64,000 nt of DNA, from the NCBI RefSeq assembly GCF_028389875.1, contig NC_084676.1, forward strand, positions 3,782,001 through 3,846,000, given 5' to 3'. Positions 33,001-45,510 of this stretch are shown one piece after another; within the stretch, counting starts at the first letter, position 1; each line of letters starts with the position of its first letter. This DNA is from Rhea pennata. Lineage: Eukaryota; Chordata; Aves; Rheiformes; Rheidae. The notes under the pieces are model-generated. The model did not search any database. It saw only the letters and a list, made by a program, of their open reading frames with translations, and was not told where the DNA came from. Position numbers and translations under genes: made by a program.

Positions 33001-35780
33001 ATCCCCAGATGGACCATACTGCTCTAGATCTCATCTATCGGTTTGCTATAATAACCAATGAAAGTTGGATTTTAGTGGTGACTTGGACCACATCAACAAG
33101 GCTCGGATTAACATATCTATTAGGATCTAGGCTCCGCACGTAACCAGAGTGAAATGTTAAGAGTTTAGCATGGAGCCATTTTGGGGAGGGAGAGAGGAAA
33201 GAAGACAGGATACAGGAAAAACACTTCTTCCATTGAGTTATACGACCTGAAGTAGGGATGAAGGGCAAGAGCTCTCCCTCTGCTCACCCACCTTTACACT
33301 GAAAATGGCTTAGGGGCACATCTTGAAAAATAGGGATAATGTTTGTCCCACATAAAAATCATGGAAAATAGTATCCTGAACATTTTCACTAGGTCTTTCT
33401 AGTATTCAGGTAAATCTTTATCAAATATGAGGATCTCTGCTCCTTAAGCTGGATGTAATCAGCAGATACCCTAATTTCTAGCAGCCTCTGTATTATGCGT
33501 GCTTGCATGCCATGCAATGTTTAGATCGAGCGTCTTCTCAGTGCTCCCAGTAGCCATTTCCTCTCCAGGAACCCTAAACCCAGGTAATGTCTTATGCTCA
33601 GGTTACTCTCTGCCTGCACCATTTTTGCCTGGGGAAAATGACCCTCTCTGTGCAACAGGTGTTATTTCAACATGCTCTTAAAATCAACATCCTTTGAAGC
33701 TTTCTGTGCCCTGCTGGTTGAACCACAGGGCTGGAGCGGAAGGAGTGGTGAGAGGCTGGATTCGATGACACTGAGGTGACTCAGGAAACAACATTGCGAC
33801 AAAGAACACAGCTGGTCATGTGCACATGAAGCTGGCAAGACTGTCCTACACGTAGCCATTTCAGCTCCCCTGCCCCAGTGATGCCAGACATCCCTGCCCC
33901 ACGGGCTTTTCTAAAACACTTCCCACGGAAATACCATTTGCTGCCATGCCCTGCTTTTAAGTTGGCTGCTCCTCCACTTGTTAAACCCACTGAACTTGGT
34001 CAGAAATGGTGCTCTGCAGCAGGGCAGACGTGCCTGAGCAGTGCTAACCACATACAGTCAATCCTGGCCTCCGGCAGCAAGGGAGACCAGAGAGATGGAA
34101 GAGAAAACACGACACTCCACATAAACTAGCATGTTCTAATAGTTACTCATCACATCTACTTCTTAAGCCGCCCAAGTTTTAAAATATTCTCCCCACATGC
34201 CCTGTGGCTCCCACTGGCTCTGGAAGGGCAGAGCTAAGGCCATGGGGTGGGGCCACATGGCACACACTTGCCAAATTCCTGATTTTCCACTATTTGTTGT
34301 ATCTCTTTTGTCTCTACAGCCTCCCTTGCAGAGTTTGACCTTTAGGTTCATATGATGTTCTGGAAGCATGTGGGACATTGTCCATCAGCTATAACTTTGG
34401 ACTAATGTTCTGGGTGCAAACTCCAGCAGAGAGGTTTCCTGGTCTCAGAGCTCTCTGTTCCCATTTCAAGATCAACAGCACCATCTAGTGACCCACAAAA
34501 TCAGCTTCCCACATAGCTGTCTGCCTTGTCTCACACATTTTGCATGATCTTCCAGGCTTGCCAAATCAGGTTTGTGAGTCTGCTCCTATCTACGCTTCAA
34601 ACGCTAGAGGGTCACTTATCAGAAGGCTTTGAGTGGTGGAGGTTGAGGGCACTCAGCCCCAGCCCCGCAACCTCTGAGCTGCCTGGATGGGATGATCAAA
34701 ATTAACTTTCAGACTAAGAAACATCCCTGCGCTGTGTTCCAGACCCTATTTGGCTCAGTCAGTGAAAGTCTTTTCAGCCTTCCTGGACACCCATCACAGC
34801 TTCCACATTCAAAACAGATCTGTTCAGGGAAATAAAATAATCCTCTCTTCCCCATTCCCTGGGTTCTCTACTGTATTTCACTTTGCTCGCATGTTGTTTA
34901 AGCCATGTGACACAAGACACCAAACACTTTTATCTCCAAGTTTCCGATGGCATATGTAGCTGATGACACAGATGTCAAGAGAGTCAAAACCACGGCCAAC
35001 ATCATTTTCTAGTCTCTCAGCTTAGAACAATAAGCAGACAGGCAGCTCCCCATTTCCAGCATGTAATGAGCCCCTTTCCCTCTCATCCCCCCACACTACC
35101 AAAAAAAAGGGGGGGGGGGGCTCCACAAAAAAACTACAGCCCTGCAGGATCCACAAATAAATCTGGATCAGCCCATGCTTCCTTACTATTCCCAGCTTCT
35201 GCACAGCTGCATTTCACTCTCTCTGCAGCAGTCTCCAGGACAGCTGCACTGGCTATGAAAACGGAATGAAGTCTAGCAGATGGCAGTATCATTTCTGGCC
35301 TCTTTTTTGTTGTTTTGGAAGTAGGACAATGCACAAATTTCAACCCTGCTTCATTTCACTACCACAGTTTTTCAATTCCTTGACTCTTCACCAGCGCACC
35401 TAATAGCCAAAGGATGCTACAGGGAAGTAAAGAAAAGCACCCCAATTCTCTGGCTACTGACAGCCAGGAGTTCTTATGGCCCAAGGAGCTCCTCCAAAGT
35501 CCAAGTCACAGCCAGGTAAGCCATACTATATTAGATATGTAGCTCTTGTATTTCTATTTGTTCACTAGGTTAAAATGGGCCTGTATTGCCAACTTATGAT
35601 AGAAGGAAATATCATTATTATACTGTATGAACACAGGGTACACCCCCATCTTGACTACTATAGATATCAATAGTCCTGTCATGTGAAAAAGGACATAATA
35701 GAAGTCTATACCATCACAAGAAGCACAGAGAATGAGAAACAATTGTTTGCTGTCTCTTCTAATGCAAGCAATAGAGGGCA
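30046..35780. other. Intergenic DNA between NPM1 and TLX3, first part
   Basis: No supported gene. Open frames are short and unrelated to known families. A tandem duplication lies at 31557-31586, and an A8/G12 homopolymer junction near 35101-35120. Composition is mixed and no CpG island is present. Confidence 0.5.
31557..31586. repeat. Tandem TTCATTTGCTTTAA duplication
   Basis: Two exact 14-bp copies (31557-31570 and 31573-31586) are separated by TG. Each is AT-rich and holds an octamer-like ATTTGC core. Confidence 0.7.
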
Positions 35781-35789
35781 TAAAATAGA

Positions 35790-35960
35790 GCTTGTAGGTG
35801 ACAGATTCAAAAAAAAAAAAAAGAAAGGAGGTAAATCTTCACTCAGCACATCGCTGAACTGCAGAAGTCCTTCCCACAGGATGTTGTGGACACCAGAATT
35901 TTACACGCATGGGATACACTCATGGGAAGAGAAAAATCAGCCGAGGCATGGTAAACGAAA
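35790..35960 (+). mobile_element. Ancient CR1/L3-like LINE 3' remnant
   Basis: The segment running from GTAGGTGACAGATTC through CTTCACTCAGCACATCGCTG to CCACAGGATGTTGTGGACAC resembles the 3' part of old CR1-type LINEs that are common in turtles and birds. It includes the typical A-rich stretch after ACAGATT. It is diverged and has no open frame. Family assignment is from memory. Confidence 0.5.
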
Positions 35961-36020
35961 GACACCATTCTCTGGCTCAGCAAGTCCTTGAACTGCTTAG
36001 GAAGATATTGTGGGGAAAGA

Positions 36021-36066
36021 CTACTGTAAGCTTGACCTGTTCTCTACTGTAAGCTTGACCTGTTCT
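36021..36066. repeat. Exact 23-bp tandem duplication
   Basis: CTACTGTAAGCTTGACCTGT followed by TCT occurs twice without a spacer (36021-36043 and 36044-36066). Each copy has a TGACCT nuclear-receptor half-site. Exact identity implies a recent event. Confidence 0.9.
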
Positions 36067-38044
36067 CGTTCATTCCTTTCAGTTACTGTTGGCAACTAAC
36101 AGCAGGCTTGCTGAGTATTTCATCTGATCCAAGTGAGCAGGAAGGCAAGGGACTCTCCACATGGAATTCTAGATATTCCAGTGAAACCTGGACTTCAGCA
36201 GCTCTTCAGTCCAGGTTGTCCCCTAGCCCAGTATTCAGTACAGTGCTGTTTACAAGAAACCGGTCCAGAATCAGGTTCAGTTTCAAGGGTGAGCAGATGC
36301 TAAAGTCTTTTACTGTGGTTTCAGCTCTAGCAGTAAAGGTGCAGAGTATTCTGACTGGCCATTTCTGTTCTGGCCTAGCTATCTCCAACACTCCCACATA
36401 TGGAGGACTGTTAAGTTTTGTTTTCTTTCTTTTATGGCTGGCACTCCTACATGCTTGTATAATCACTTAAATGGGAAACCTACTTTAGAGGAAGTCTCTA
36501 GGTTTTACTGCTAGAGGTAAATTGCAGCAGATAGTAGATCAAGATGGAAAGATGACAAAATATTCACAAAATCATCTTAATGCTTATCTTACAGCTCCAT
36601 TTTCTAGTGGAGAAAACTAATCTTCAGAGCAATTACATACAATGGTAAAGTTACTTCACAAGTCCTTTGACTCCTAAATGAGGAAGTAAAACCAGATGGA
36701 CCTCTTGTGTGGTTCTCTATATTTCCCACACCTGATGGAAGCTCTGATCAGCAGTAGTACATTCTCATGCAGTGCAGCCTTTAAAATGCAGGTGATGATA
36801 GGTTTGCCAGTGGTTGGGGTCTCATAGGGTGTTAGCTCTCAAAAGAATGTAGAACTTTCTTTACAATAAATAGGATTTCCAGGTTCCTCAGGAAGAGAGA
36901 GATGATTTTTCAATACTTCCTCCATTTCTTCCAGAATCTGGAAGCCTGAACACAGATAGCAACCTCAGAATGACAGCTTTCACCTGTCTTGCACTGCACT
37001 TCTCAGGCTTTGTTCTTTATTTTTAATTCTCTAACAAGTAGCTGCTGAGCTCTTTGCCTCTCCTGCCAACATCTTTGCTTTGTTGCCTTGAATAAAACCA
37101 TTAGCTGTTCTTCTACAGCCAAATGTACTGCAAACATACGAGCAGCTTCCTGATGCTGCAGGTTAGTCTCACCAATTTCATTTATACTTTTTTTTGTTGT
37201 GATTTTTAACATTTAATTACCAAGCAACCCTCTTTAGTCACTTAACTTATCATCTGCCAGTTCTGTCACCTCAGCAAGAGCCACAAACTCCATCAGGTTT
37301 TTTGCCAGCAGGGCTGCAAGGTGGAAAAGTCTGTCCTAGGAACACTGTTAATAGTGAGCTGTTGACAGGTCAATTAGCCCTTGGCACTCCTAATGCAAGC
37401 ACCGTCAGCATGCTGTCACTGCACCACACTCCCTTGGAGGATGGTTTGTCACTCCTGTACGTTCCTGTCTAGCAAGTAAGCTTGGCAGGTGACAGGGCCA
37501 CCTCCCAAGTGCCTGGGCCCAGGTTAGGAAGGAGGCACGCTGCTATGCCATAGCTGAGCACACCAGGCAGAAGGAATACCCCTTTGAGAAGGAGCTCCAC
37601 AAGGTCCACCATGGTGTCCCTCCATGATAAAGGCAACCACCAACAGGTTGCACCAGCCCAATCTAAAAGGAAGCCACAGCACACCACAGCAAACCCATGA
37701 CGTATCCCCATCCATGAGCAGTGCTGGGGCAGCTTAGCAAATCTCGGACACCTGCTCACTGGACTAACTTAACATACCTTATTGCCATGCACGGCCAGGC
37801 ATCAGAGGCCACTGCAGAGCTGCTGTACTTCTGTTGGTCCCCCCAGCACAGCTGCCGAACACTTTTCCCTATAGTTGTAGTTCACAGAAGGCTGCAGAGC
37901 TTGTGGCTGGTAGAGGCTTCACTGTTTGACCCTAGAGTTTGATTTCTGAGATATAGAGTCATATATTTGCAGGCCTATGTTTCCAAAACTAATGCATTTT
38001 TGTAAAGAAAAATAAGAAAAAAAAGTTACTTCATGCAATGAAAT

Positions 38045-38290
38045 GGAGGATCAGGTTCTTAGCTGATATAAATGATGTCATTAGTCAGTGGCAGAGAGAA
38101 TCTCCCTCTCCCAGTAGGAATTCACTGAAGTCAGTGGGGATACAGCAGGAATTAGTTTACTTATTTCTTCTTAGTACATTGGAAATCCTAGATTAAATTT
38201 TGCAGCCACATTCATGCACTGAGACTCACTGACTTCAGCAGCACTACACTGAGGTGAGCATTGCTGCTTAATCAAGTCACTTCACTCCAA
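38045..38290. mobile_element. Old inverted-repeat (MITE-like) remnant
   Basis: Phrases such as GATCAGGTTCTTAGCTGATA, TTCACTGAAGTCAGTGGGGA and GAGACTCACTGACTTCAGCA match an old palindromic family widespread in sauropsid genomes. Complementary GAAGTCAGTG and CACTGACTTC arms are visible at about 38128 and 38227. No name can be assigned without a library search. Confidence 0.4.
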
Positions 38291-38317
38291 CACCAGTAAG
38301 GAAATAAACTCGAATAT

Positions 38318-38321
<4 letters not shown>

Positions 38322-38348
<27 letters not shown>

Positions 38349-38349
38349 A
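38322..38349. repeat. Poly(T) tract of about 28 nt
   Basis: This is an uninterrupted T run, and a length polymorphism is likely. It could be the tail of a minus-strand retroposon, but no body was recognised next to it. Confidence 0.85.
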
Positions 38350-40379
38350 GTCAATGGCAACATGAAACTATTTTAGTTACAGTTTTGGGCACAGATTTTG
38401 CCAGAAAAAAAGCAGAGTTGTTGTTAGCTAACTAATGTGAAATCTAGGAGCTCTCACAGTACTCGAGGTAAGCTCATGTCGTGTTTGCAGGATCAGGACT
38501 CACATTTGAATGTGATGCCACCTCACCAAAAACAGCAAGCAACAGGGACAAATAAATGTAAGCTGTTAAAATCAGGTATATGTTTGCCAGAGCTAAGAGG
38601 AACTATGAGCAAATCCGATGCATTAGAGAAATATGTACACCAGGGGGCACTGTGAAATTACATATGTCAAAGTGAGAATTTATTAAGTTATCGGGGCTGG
38701 GAAAAGAAGATCTAGATACCAGGTGGATCTGGGGGATTTTAACCCGCAGGCAAATGATTTTAACCTTAGTGCTATAATGTAAGAGTGACACTAAAATATT
38801 AAGACCTGTAGATAAGAGATTGTGCTGCAGAAACTCAGTATTTAGTTAACAAAATATTTTTGAAGTCTCAAAATCAGCGTCAGTCTTTGCAGAGCCTAAC
38901 GCTTTTGGCTTGATTTACCATTCACTTAAGAAGGTGCGACTTATCAGCAGCTTTGCTGGACTCAAACCCGTTTAATCAACGTTAAATCTGGCCTTCTGTG
39001 TTTCTTAAACTGCTGCGTACTCTTCCTGTAGTTTCCTGCAAAAACCTAACTTCACAGTGCCATCATCTTCCCTGGACAGATGGGGAAATAGTCACCCACA
39101 TCGGGTGGGAAACATCAGAAAATTCCTTTGGGTGAAAGGCTCTGTGGTTTCCAGCAGCCCTGAAGAAATGAATGCCCACGACTGCAGGAGCTGCCCGGCC
39201 TGAGCCTTCGCCGGCAGTCTTGCCTCGAGAAAGCAAAGGCAAATACGCATCGGACTGGATTAGCTCCCTAAAGCCAGCGCTTCTAGCCCTTAGAGACGCC
39301 CGCTGGGGCACGCTTGTGTTGCCGCTCCCAGCTCCATGGACAGATTTCTCCTCTATCGTTATGAGTACAACGTCTTTCACCAGCACTGGCGTTTAAGATG
39401 TTCTGCTTGTGCTCTGACAAGCTAACCAAGTAACACCAAAAAAAAAAAAGGAGATGCCAAACAAACATAGAAAACAAACCTAAAAAGGGGGAAATCTGAA
39501 AGAAGGTGGGGGACTGAGCAGTGGGTTCCGTGGAGCCCTGGACCAGATCTAATCACACGTGTGCATCCTGGAGGTGCAAGGACCTCTTTAAGTCAGTCCA
39601 AGGATCCCAGCTCAATAACAGAGAGATGGATAATAGCATTTGAACACTATCTCCTCCAATTCAATTGTATTGATTTATTACCTGTCCAATGAAGCCATCG
39701 AGTGTACAAAATGGTTAATCTTATATTTTTTTCTACTATCCTCTGAGAGGAGCAAAGTTGTAAACACTGCTCCATGCAAGCGTGGAGGTGGGGGATGCTT
39801 GCCTCTTTTTCAAGGCAGATGCTCCGGCCCGTTTGTGCCAAGCTAATCCCATTTTAGCTCCAGCAGAGGCCCTTCCCATGCAGGGCTCCCACTGCAAAGA
39901 TGCTCAGCCTCAACATTTCAAACTGGATTACAAGTGCCACTGGTATCACCACGCCAACACAACCTCAAGTTGTGTTGACCCGAAGTGCCGGCCAGGCTGC
40001 ATGCTGTGTTTTCATGTAGGCATCAGCATCACCAGCAGCTCAGCTTAGGACGTGGCCATCGCTTGCAGCCTCGTGTGCCTTGGGAGATGCACCCAGCACC
40101 TTGGCCGTGGCTTTGCGATCCCACCGTAGACACCCAGAGTCAAGGCTGCAGTTGGTCAGACCTGTTGACCAAAGCCCATTGGCCCAGCCGGCTTGCTCTG
40201 CTTAACCTAAGGCCAAGCTTGACACATCTAAGTGAGGCGAACAGTATTTCCCCCTAAACAAGATTTAAACTCATGGGAAATGTTGTTATTTGGAACTCAC
40301 CGCTCCAAACCAGCAAGTTGCCCAAAGGGGATGAGCGAGGCCCTGGATCCTGCACTGGCCGGCTAGGAGAGAAGGAAAC

Positions 40380-41110
40380 CGATTTATTTTAAAAAAGTAT
40401 TTTCTTTCAAAACGTACATTTGCAATTAAAGTCTAAGTATGCTGTATATTTTATTAATGATGTGGGATAGTGAGGCATTTTAAAGCTCTCTTTTGTTTTG
40501 ATGATTTTTTTGGAGGAGGGGAAGGAATTGAAATGGAAAGCTTCACACTTATAATTTCAAAAATTTGGCTTATATTTTAGGTTCTGGTAACATGCAATTA
40601 CAGGCACTTAGAAAGAATTCCCTTTTTTATACTATGCCCTAGAGCATAAAATTAAGAGGCCAATTCAGGCTTTGTACTGCTTTCAGAGGCAGTTTGCCTC
40701 AGCATAGATCAACATGGAGACTGTCTGTCGCCTTTCTATTGAATTAGGTCTATATTTTTGACAAGTATGGCAGCAGTATCATCACTTTAATCACCAACAA
40801 TCCATTGTGTCTCTTTATGCTAATAAATAAAACATTCTGTGTTAAATATTTCCCAGTAAGCACTCGAAGACCTGCAATCACCTTCCCTTCTATACGTCCC
40901 CAAGTAAAATAATCTAATGGTAATAAAATCAAATGATGTCTAGGAGTTTTATAGACAACTAATAGCAGTTATTGCAAAGTGCACATCAGATACCAATTGA
41001 AGGTTACATTTCTCTTTAATATAATATGGTATGCATATTTCACTAGCTGTCTCATTATATCAAATAAACTTAACAATATGGCGATATAGGTCAAAAACTT
41101 AGTAAGTTCT
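40380..41110. other. AT-rich block, candidate conserved noncoding element
   Basis: The DNA is repeat-poor and AT-rich with many TAAT cores and ATTTGCAAT-like motifs, and contrasts with GC-richer flanks. It has no open frames of note. It resembles developmental-gene enhancers in composition only; conservation cannot be tested here. Confidence 0.3.
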
Positions 41111-42352
41111 TTTAGGAAGGGCTTTTAAGCAAGAAAAGTTTTACTGGAGTTCTTTCTTAAGAGAGGGAGTCGCTGGAACCTGGATACCAAACGTATTGGA
41201 AAATCATCAGAAGTCACATCCCAACTGCAAAAGCAGCCTGCTGCCCCCTCCCTGTGCACCGCTTCCCATGCGCCAGCGCTTACTCAAGGGACTGGTCGTG
41301 GCAGGGCCTCACCAGTCCTCACGGGAAGGGGCCAGGAGACCTTTGTGCTAGAGGAAAGCACGGATCTAAGGCCAACTCACCCCACCTCAAAACATAATTG
41401 CAGAGCAGACATCTTAAGAGAAACGCAACCAAAGTGACACCAAGAAAATGACCACAATCGAGCCTCTCTGTGGGCACCCCATCACTCATTTTTGGGGGGT
41501 GACTCTCCCCGCAGCTCGTCCGGCAGAGAGCACATGGATCCCCGTTGGTGAGTGGGATGGCTACAGCCTGGAGCAGTAGATGGAGCCTGCTGCAGCGTCC
41601 CGCAGCTGGTAAGGGCGCAGCACAGCCACAGCCCGCTGCTGGACCTTCTCCAGCGCTCTCAGCCTCAACTGCCTGAAGCACCTTGTTGCCGTCACCTGCT
41701 CCAGCCACCCACATCAGCTCCGGGGCTCCAAGAAAGCTGTGTCCCCACACCGGGATTCCCACCGGTTTGGAAAGCAGGACCTCTTTAATGCTGTCCTACC
41801 ACCATCCTTCCCCAGCACAGCTGCCCAGAGCGAGTGCCAAAGCTCACAGCTCCTGCACCCTCCAAATCCTTCTCCATTTTACAACACAGTCCCAAAGCTT
41901 TTACATTTTTTCCAGCTCTGTAGATGGCAGCAGCTGGCAAGGGCTGCAGCCTGATTTGACGTACGCCCTCCGGAAGGGCTCGTGTGCTGGCACAGGGACA
42001 CACTCCATGCGTGGGAACCCCAGCGCAGCTGTCTGCTCTGAAACGCAGCTCCTTCGCTAGCTTCGATCTGTGATTTCCCTGTCTTCCATCTCAAACTTTA
42101 CTCTGAAGTCCAGAAGCCTTGGAGTCACCCTAAATAAATCCTCACCAAACTTTCGATCGACTTGTTGAGAGATATTTCCCATCCCCATTACTAATATATC
42201 TAATATATTCTGGGGGCCCCACCTCAGTCAACATGAATTGTAAACTATTTCTCTAATCCCCTCAACAATACCCTTCCCCAAACCTTTTTTCTGTCTTAAT
42301 TAGATATTCTATCCCTTTGGTTTAAAATAGTATTTAATTTCACTTAATGATT

Positions 42353-42616
42353 TCAACGAAAAGTATTAGGATTCCCCAAACAGACATGTTCCCTCTGAAT
42401 TCTCTCATTCTTTTTTTCAAGGGCTTCAGTTTCATCTTTTTGTTGCTTTGTCAAAACACAGCTAATTGACTGTCCTAAAAGTACAATTTTAGTAATTTCT
42501 CTCAATGAAGCACCACCGCCTCCTCTATTAGCACTACCTAATTGGACTTCTAATCCCCAGCCAGTGACTTCACCCATTCTACAGGCCCGCATTGCTACAA
42601 CAGTAAATATTAGCAT
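42353..42616 (-). other. Unassigned 87-codon open frame
   Basis: This frame has a short hydrophobic start (MLIFTVVAM), a Gly-rich turn and a charged Lys/Glu-rich end (KQQKDETEALEKK). A non-repetitive AT-rich block with no obvious terminal repeats surrounds it. It could be a retroelement remnant or chance. I do not recognise it. Confidence 0.2.
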
Positions 42617-44584
42617 TCCAGTTAAATGTAGGTTGGCTCACATTCCCCCAAAATTGGCTTTTGGCTCCTCAGAGTACAATCTGATGTAATATTACATTAA
42701 CCATTTTTTTTTCTTGGGGAACTGGAGGAACCAAAGAGAAGCTGTAGCTCAGAGCTGCATTTCATCTCCTTGGTAAAAGTGTGTTTGCTCCCCGGCGCCA
42801 GCAGGGAAGGAACGCAAAGCAGCCCAGGAGCCTGGCGGGAGCCTTTACAGTTTCCCCAGAATCCAAGCCATCATTTCAAAGTTAGTTTTAGCATCTCTGA
42901 CTCCAGAGAGCAAACCAGGTAAGGAGGAGCGAGAACCAGTTCCCACGGGGCTGAACGTGGCTTCAGGAGACTGCAACAGCCAGCGCCCCAAGCAGGAGAC
43001 AGCATTGCTCGGTATGGTGAAACAGCCTCACTGCATGGCCTGCAGCCCCCTCCGGGGTTGCTGGCCCATCTCAAGCCCAGGGTGGCCCCATCCCTCTGCA
43101 ACTATGCAGAGTTTTAGTGGTCCCCAGAGCGCTGGTAGCACCCACGCCTGCCACTGGGGCCAGCAGCACCTAGAGCTGCACCTTGGGACAGCTACACCTC
43201 CATGGGTGGTGGGACCAGAAGGTCACAGTGACCCCATCCCTCGCAGGCATATACGTGCTTCCTCTCTCCTCCTTCTCCAGGGCATGTGCTACATGACCCA
43301 TGACTTCCAGCTACCTGAAGCTCTTGGCATGTAGCTCACAGGCTAGACAGTTGGCCAGCCCCACCATACAGCAGCAAACCACCCATGGCAGTATCTGCAG
43401 CGGCTGCAATTATCTGACAGCAGCTGCTATTCAGATGCAAGGACCAGGCCAAGCTACAAGTAGCAGACAGAAGCAGAACTCCTCGCTGGTGCCTCTAACA
43501 GGCACCAAAGGCATATAACTCGACGTAATTGCTAATTGTTATTACTATTGCAGTTGATGCCAGAACCATCCGGAGATGTCTCTTGCTGCTCGCTCACCCA
43601 GGAGTTTGGGAGGGGGCAGAGTCTGGCCCTGGGCAACGGCACTTCCCCAGGCAGAGACCCCCCACGACGACGGAGGTCGAAGTTACCCTGCGAGCACGGC
43701 GACCCCGTTCATAAAGCACCAGCCCGTATCACGCCAGCGGGGCAAATTGCAACCAAAGAAGTTAGCTGCTAGTCGGAGTGCAAGATCAAAGCTCGTGAGG
43801 ATTTACAAGGGTGCCTCCTTGGAAGCCTTCAGCGCGGGACAAAGCACTCACCACCGCGGCACGCTTCCGACTTCAGCTCCGGCGTGGAAATCCTCTGGGG
43901 CCTCATGAAGCCACTTGACCTCTTGCTACCCCCATTCTCTTATCTGCAAAAGAGGATATTAACACTTGTGACATCCAGGCAATAAAGGGGCACGTGGATT
44001 GCTTTGACAAGCTCTGGCTGGGTTGTCCAGGCCCAGTTTACAGCTTCACTGTAATGTTTCCTTGTAAACACGCCACGGACGGAGGTAGGAGCCAACAGAA
44101 TGGAGATGCCAGAAGCTTTCTGTCCTCATGATTTAACTTCTTATTAGAAGGCGCTACTGGGAAGGCAAAGATGTCGTGGATTAGCCTGGCAGTAGAGGCA
44201 GCTGGTAAAATTAAAAGCCCAAGGACTGGCCTGGCCCTTTCCTTGTCAGGAAGGAATACAGCCTTGGTGCCAAGCTAACACTTTAAGATGCTTATAAACG
44301 TTAAGAACAAAAACTTCCCCCAAAAAAGAGAAAGAGAAAGATTTCAGTGGCCTTCGGTTGGGGGCAATACCTGGAAGGTCAGATTTTGATAGATGGGACC
44401 AATTTGAACACCCGTCCTCTTGGAGACCTCCAACAAGAAGTATCTCAGCCTCTCTGCAGCTCCGAGGTGCTGAAGATTTTTATTCCTGGACAAATTTTAA
44501 AGCGATTCCCCAGAGCTCAGGGAAAAGCCCTGATTGAGTCGCGCTGGCTCCATGTGGGGTTCTGAAGCGCCTTTTAATAAATTC

Positions 44585-44620
44585 TGATTAATAGATTAAT
44601 AGGTTAATAGATTAATAGCC
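44585..44620. repeat. ATTAATAG tandem cluster
   Basis: Four consecutive units close to GATTAATAG/GGTTAATAG produce a dense row of TTAAT cores, including a GTTAAT-N2-TTAAT arrangement close to an HNF1/homeodomain palindrome. Confidence 0.65.
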
Positions 44621-45328
44621 TGCTTCACAGCTTTTCTGAAAACAGGAGCTCAGGCTTGCTTTGCCACACACATATCACCTGAATGTTTTGTAAATGTTGA
44701 ATGTTGCTAGCAAAATAGAAGCCAGCGGTCATATCTTAACAGGAAAAGTTAAATCCCTTTATGCAGTTAAATAAAGATACCTTGTCCAGTCATTAAGAGG
44801 TGATTAGCTTATCTAAGAAATAACAGTGCCAGTCCTGTCAGGCTAGCACACAAACACTCAAAAGAGCAGGGATCGCGTGCCACATTAGGCTAATTACAAC
44901 GAGGAGAAAAGACAAGCAGGAGCATAAAATAGCCATGTGGACAGCATTTTGCTGGGCTTTTTTTCTTTGCACTGGGCAAGGCTAAACACATACATTCCTT
45001 ACATAAAACTGATACTCTGCAGAAGAGAAATTTTAAGTATTGAAAAAACTCTTCTTCAGCTTTTATTTGTTTAGTATCAAATGTAAAAAAATAAAATAAA
45101 AAGCCAACGTACAAACAGCCTTCCAGTTTGTGTGAAGCAGTGGCCAAATCCTGATGCGTTTAAAAACACGGTGTTTAAAACTAACAGGAGTTCTTACATC
45201 TTTGTTTAATCAGCCCGCCGCAAAACTGCAAGACTTGGAGTCTTCGCTGGCTCTGTCCTAAAGGGGAAGAGTGAGGCAGCACGGTCCAGCCTGCAAACCT
45301 CCTGCTCTCCCCCCTGCTATGGCAGAGG

Positions 45329-45510
45329 CCCTCCTCCTCCTCCTCCTCTTCCTCCTCCTTTCTCTCCCCTCTCGGGGGGGGGGGGGCACATCTGTACAGT
45401 CTAATTTGAGGCTGTCTTGACACTTTGCATTTTGCTCCCAAATTATGTTCTAGAAGAAAAAAAAAAGAAAAAAAAAAAGAAAAAAAAAAAAAAAAAAAAA
45501 AAAAAAGCTC
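45329..45510. repeat. Pyrimidine microsatellite, G13 run and A-rich tract
   Basis: A (CTC)n/(CTT)n tract (45329-45370), a run of about 13 G (near 45376-45388) and an A-rich tract (45460-45507) occur within 180 bp. The purine/pyrimidine asymmetry could favour triplex or G-quadruplex structures. Confidence 0.85.
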
